A DNA stretch of 62,000 bases from Symsagittifera roscoffensis (taxonomy: Eukaryota; Xenacoelomorpha; Acoela; Convolutidae): positions 50,195,989-50,257,988 of the forward strand of contig NC_087070.1 in NCBI RefSeq assembly GCF_963678635.1. The letters run 5' to 3'. Position numbers and translations under genes: made by a program. A model generated the notes under the pieces. It did no database searches. It was given only the letters and a program-made list of their open reading frames with translations, and was not told where the DNA came from. The first letter of the stretch is position 1, and every line of letters starts with the position of its first letter. Of this stretch, positions 59,014 to 62,000 are shown in pieces.

Positions 59014-59517
59014 TGAAAAATTTGTAGAGATGCTACTTGTTCGTTATTTTTTTGTTATTTATATCACCAATATTTCTTATTTTTAAGGCAAACATTTTTC
59101 GGTCATTTATTTGTGCAATTGCTTTGTCTATAATTTGACTTATTTGGAAGATTTAAGTCCTTAAAAATTTCTCTGTTTGGATACGACAACTAGAACAAAA
59201 ATGAACCTTTTTGTGACTGGAGCTTTGTTTCCGATTGCACACGACTTTTATCCAAGAAGGCCATAAAAGGAAGCTGAATTCTGATTGAACACGACTAGAA
59301 TCCAATGAGGAAAATCAAATCTGATTGGTCAAGCCCACATATTCGAGTTGAAGGTATCCCTAACTCATAACTAAAAATCATTTTCTTTTCAATTTAACTA
59401 CCGTCAACTACCTCCTCTCTCAGCTCTAAATACCTTAATTTCAACTTATCTTCCGTCAGCTACCCCCTCTCTCAGCTCTTTCTTGTTTTTACTCTTTCAT
59501 TCAATTAATAGTTCAAA

Positions 59518-61032
59518 ATGATCTTCTCAGTGCAAAACAGCAACCTCATGTACTCTGTAGAATTTTCGCCTGATCTAGTACAAATTCAAGTGCGAGAAAT
59601 AGTCTCTGGAGTTTTTCTGACACGAATGGACATTCCAATCCAAGTCTGGCACATTGTGCCATTCTGCCAGATGGCACAGCGCAACCTTCCGACGAAGCAC
59701 GAATCAGAGAGAAAAGGCCTTAACAGCAAAAAAGTGCTTGAAAGGAGGGTCGGAATATTCTAGAATTTTTATTTTTAAAATTTCGATTTTCAAGTTGATA
59801 TTTCTGAGAAATACGAAAACGGCCATTTTGAGCCAAAAGTGACGAAAATGAGAACAACGACAGAAATAGTGAAAAACAGTCGTACCAGAGACGGAACACA
59901 CGAAGCCTCTTATCGTGGCAACAACGCACGATAAGACACTTGTTAACAGATATTGGTGGAGAAGGAGGCTTGAGTGGGGGAAGAAATATACCACGGAACC
60001 CTCCCGTGACACGAATTATAAGAGATAAGAGCGTTATCTCAGGAATATAGCGGGAGCGGAGGCTTGGTCCCCCAGAGACTGTTCTATGTGAAGGGACTGT
60101 ATAAACTAACTTTATAGCTGCTGTAATGTCATAGATCTTAATTAACACCGTTATTGTTTGATGTTTCAGAATATGAGTAGCTAGGAAAAGGAAAGGGTCA
60201 ATCCATCTCCAATGGATTTAATATAAAACTGTCACACAAAAATATGTTAAAATAGGTTGTTCGAGCCGTGTTTTTAATGACAATCACGTAGTCTGAGGAT
60301 CCGAGACTCAGCTATGTGGTTGTGTTCGCATGTAAACGAAAGCTGATCAAAAGTCGTTTGACTGATGGCCTAAGAATGGTAACTTTTTACTTTGCCCTAA
60401 ACAGACCAGAAAATCAACTGGCAAGGTCGAGACGGTGAAAAACGAGTAGGATTAAGGTAACTGACGCCTGCCAGTCGTTAATAGGTACTTTTTCTACGCT
60501 CCGTCGCTGTGTAGTATTTGGGCGAATGTTACACATGGTGGAAGTGATGCAAAGGGACTTCAATGAACAACATATGACACAAGTACCCATGACAGAGAAC
60601 CAACTTGAAGAAATGCTAATGATGGAGAAAATTTCTGATCATGTGGGAATGAACTATCCCGAGATTCCTGACTCAAGATTTGTAGCTCAGCCAGTCGACG
60701 ACTTCCTCTTTCCTTCCTCTTTCCTCGTACCCATGACAGAGAACCAACTTGAAGAAATGCAAATGATGGAGGAAGTTTCTGATCATGTGGGAATGAACTA
60801 CCCCGAGATTCCTGATTCAAGATTTGTAGCTCAACCAGTCGACAACTTCCTCTTTCCTTGGGAGGAGGTAGGATTAGCCGAAAACCCCATCACAATAGAT
60901 GAAGATGAGGGTTTCTCAGAAACAATGACACCTCCAGCTCCACAACAACCACCAGCAATGGAACCTCGTCCAGATCTGCGTTCTATAGAGAACCTCCAGA
61001 ACTCTTCTGCTGTTCGACAGCTCTTGGATTAA
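59518..61032 (+). pseudogene. Tandem-unit gene B, unit 3: split by a solo LTR
   Basis: ATG 59,518 is kept and the N-terminal domain is open up to 59,654, where an 877-bp solo LTR enters within the codons for WHM. The host frame resumes at 60,532 and runs to 61,032 with the 48-codon duplication (GTACCCATGACAG at 60,583 and 60,727). The chimeric frame entering the LTR stops at 59,763 after about 36 foreign codons. The polyadenylation signal is altered to AATTAAA. Confidence 0.9.
59655..60531 (+). mobile_element. Solo LTR, 877 bp, with perfect 5-bp target duplication
   Basis: Flanked by CACAT at 59,650-59,654 and 60,532-60,536; units 1 and 2 show the empty site with a single CACAT. It starts TGTGCCAT-TCTGCCAG-ATGGCACA, a perfect 8-bp hairpin, and ends GGGCGAATGTTA. 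A TATAAA box at 60,100-60,105 is a candidate promoter. Start, end and length match the LTRs of the minus-strand element at 14,913-17,114. No internal coding region remains, as expected after recombination between two LTRs. Open frames on its minus strand are shadows. Confidence 0.93.
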
Positions 61033-61289
61033 ATGTTTTTGTAATTAAATGTTGTTTGGTATTGACTTCGTTTTCTGTAATTAATTAATTTCTTCAATTT
61101 CGTTTTAATTATGAGAATAGATGAGAGGTTCAGGGTAAACCATTGAAAAACAATTAGAACTTAATTTAGTGCTCCGAACTCGCACATATGATAACAAACT
61201 CGAATAATTTTTGCACACACATTCGGAAAAACACTAGAAAAATTGTACACAAGTGAAAAATACCGGATAGTTTTTGCATCTTGACAAAA

Positions 61290-61670
61290 AACCTCAACTT
61301 CTTTTCGCACTTAGTAGAAAAATTTAAACACTTTTCGCACTTCGTCAAAAAAAAGTGAAACATTTTTTGCATATTGTCAAACATATTGAAACAATTTTCG
61401 CATTTGTACGAAAAAAGTCAAACACTTTGCGCATCTTGTCAAAAAAAGTGAAACACTTTTCGCATCTTGTCAAAAAAAGTGAAACACTTTTCGCATCTTG
61501 TCAAAAAAATTGAAACACTTTTCACATTTTGTCAAAAACAATTTAAAACATTTTTCGCATTTTGTCAAAAATTTTGAAACAATTTTCGCATTTGTACAAA
61601 AAAAAGTGAAACACTTTTCGCATACGCTTCAAATAATTGAAATACTTTTCCCATCTTGCCAAAAAATTCA
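61290..61670. repeat. 31-bp minisatellite of unit 3
   Basis: Same monomer as in units 1 and 2, about 12 units. Confidence 0.95.
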
Positions 61671-62000
61671 TTACAATTTTTCTTGCACAATTAATTACTA
61701 ATATTTATGAAATTTTTATTCAAAATTTAATCCTTCAGAAAACTAATTTTTGCAAGTCTGTTGATCAGAAACAATTAAAAACCAAGATATTAACATAAGG
61801 AATAGCGATGAAAGTCATCAATATAGAAGTTTTCTAAGCAATAAATCAATATTCTTTTTAGATTAAAATTTTGCGTTTTTTCTCTTATCCTTCAAGACTA
61901 AAGTTAAAATTTTACATAATTTTTGAAACACCCAAGAAAAAACGTGCATTTTACAAAAAAATTCTTAGATTTTTTTGCATTTTGCAAAAACTCTTGAGAT

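Larger units (their letters stand above)
58174..62000. repeat. Large tandem unit 3 (cut by window end)
   Basis: Same order as unit 2 up to the spacer after the minisatellite, plus an 877-bp insertion in gene B. It runs off the window before genes C-F. Confidence 0.97.

Noticed and set aside
59704-60148. Minus-strand frames of 102 and 142 codons
   Set aside because: They lie inside the solo LTR, overlap each other in different frames and have no domain.
60531-60536. LTR ending in the canonical ...GTTACA with a 3-bp CAT duplication
   Set aside because: The 5-bp CACAT duplication and the independent insertion at 14,913-17,114 both place the end at GTTA.

Overview
The window is very AT-rich, eukaryotic and gene-poor. 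It holds a 61-nt GT-AG intron, an AATAAA polyadenylation signal, a C2H2-type zinc-finger exon, LTR retrotransposon relics and many tandem arrays. Compact introns, T-rich 3' splice sites and the zinc-finger style favour a nematode (Caenorhabditis-like) genome. That placement is inference; no rRNA, tRNA or housekeeping gene is available to fix it.

Positions 1-27,300 are repeat-derived. A decayed Ty3/gypsy-like element on the minus strand (about 5,265-12,922) keeps two degenerate LTRs, gag zinc-knuckle traces and RT/RNase H traces, and contains a recent 732-bp tandem duplication. A second, short LTR element (14,913-17,114, minus) has a clear 5-bp target duplication. It sits inside one copy of a 1.95-kb repeat (R1) whose neighbouring copy preserves the empty site. 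A third R1 copy is split by a CpG-rich minisatellite and a 2-kb (ATGT)n array. From 27,300 to 40,565 lies a 13-kb satellite of about 60-bp monomers with 1.55-kb higher-order units; a paralogous locus at 22,036 carries only one monomer-like stub.

From 40,570 to 45,100 there are small minisatellites and a 324-bp tandem array that reuses the 3' end of a zinc-finger gene (minus strand, 45,079-45,554).

From about 45,815 to the end the window holds 2.6 copies of a large tandem unit (6.09 kb, 6.27 kb, then cut by the window). Each unit carries up to six small genes or gene relics on both strands (called A-F here) and a 31-bp minisatellite. Most of them share one pattern: short beta-like strands ending in an amphipathic strand plus a W/F-x-x-(L/I) helix. 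By eye this resembles the C-terminal domain of the ssDNA-binding coactivator PC4/p15. Gene D (97 aa, one intron) is intact in both complete units. Gene B is intact only in unit 1; in unit 2 it has lost its start codon and acquired a stop and a frameshift, and in unit 3 it is split by an 877-bp solo LTR of the same family as the element at 14.9-17.1 kb. Genes A, E and F carry stops or frameshifts in some or all copies. The unit looks like a young, lineage-restricted gene cluster that is being duplicated and is decaying at the same time.
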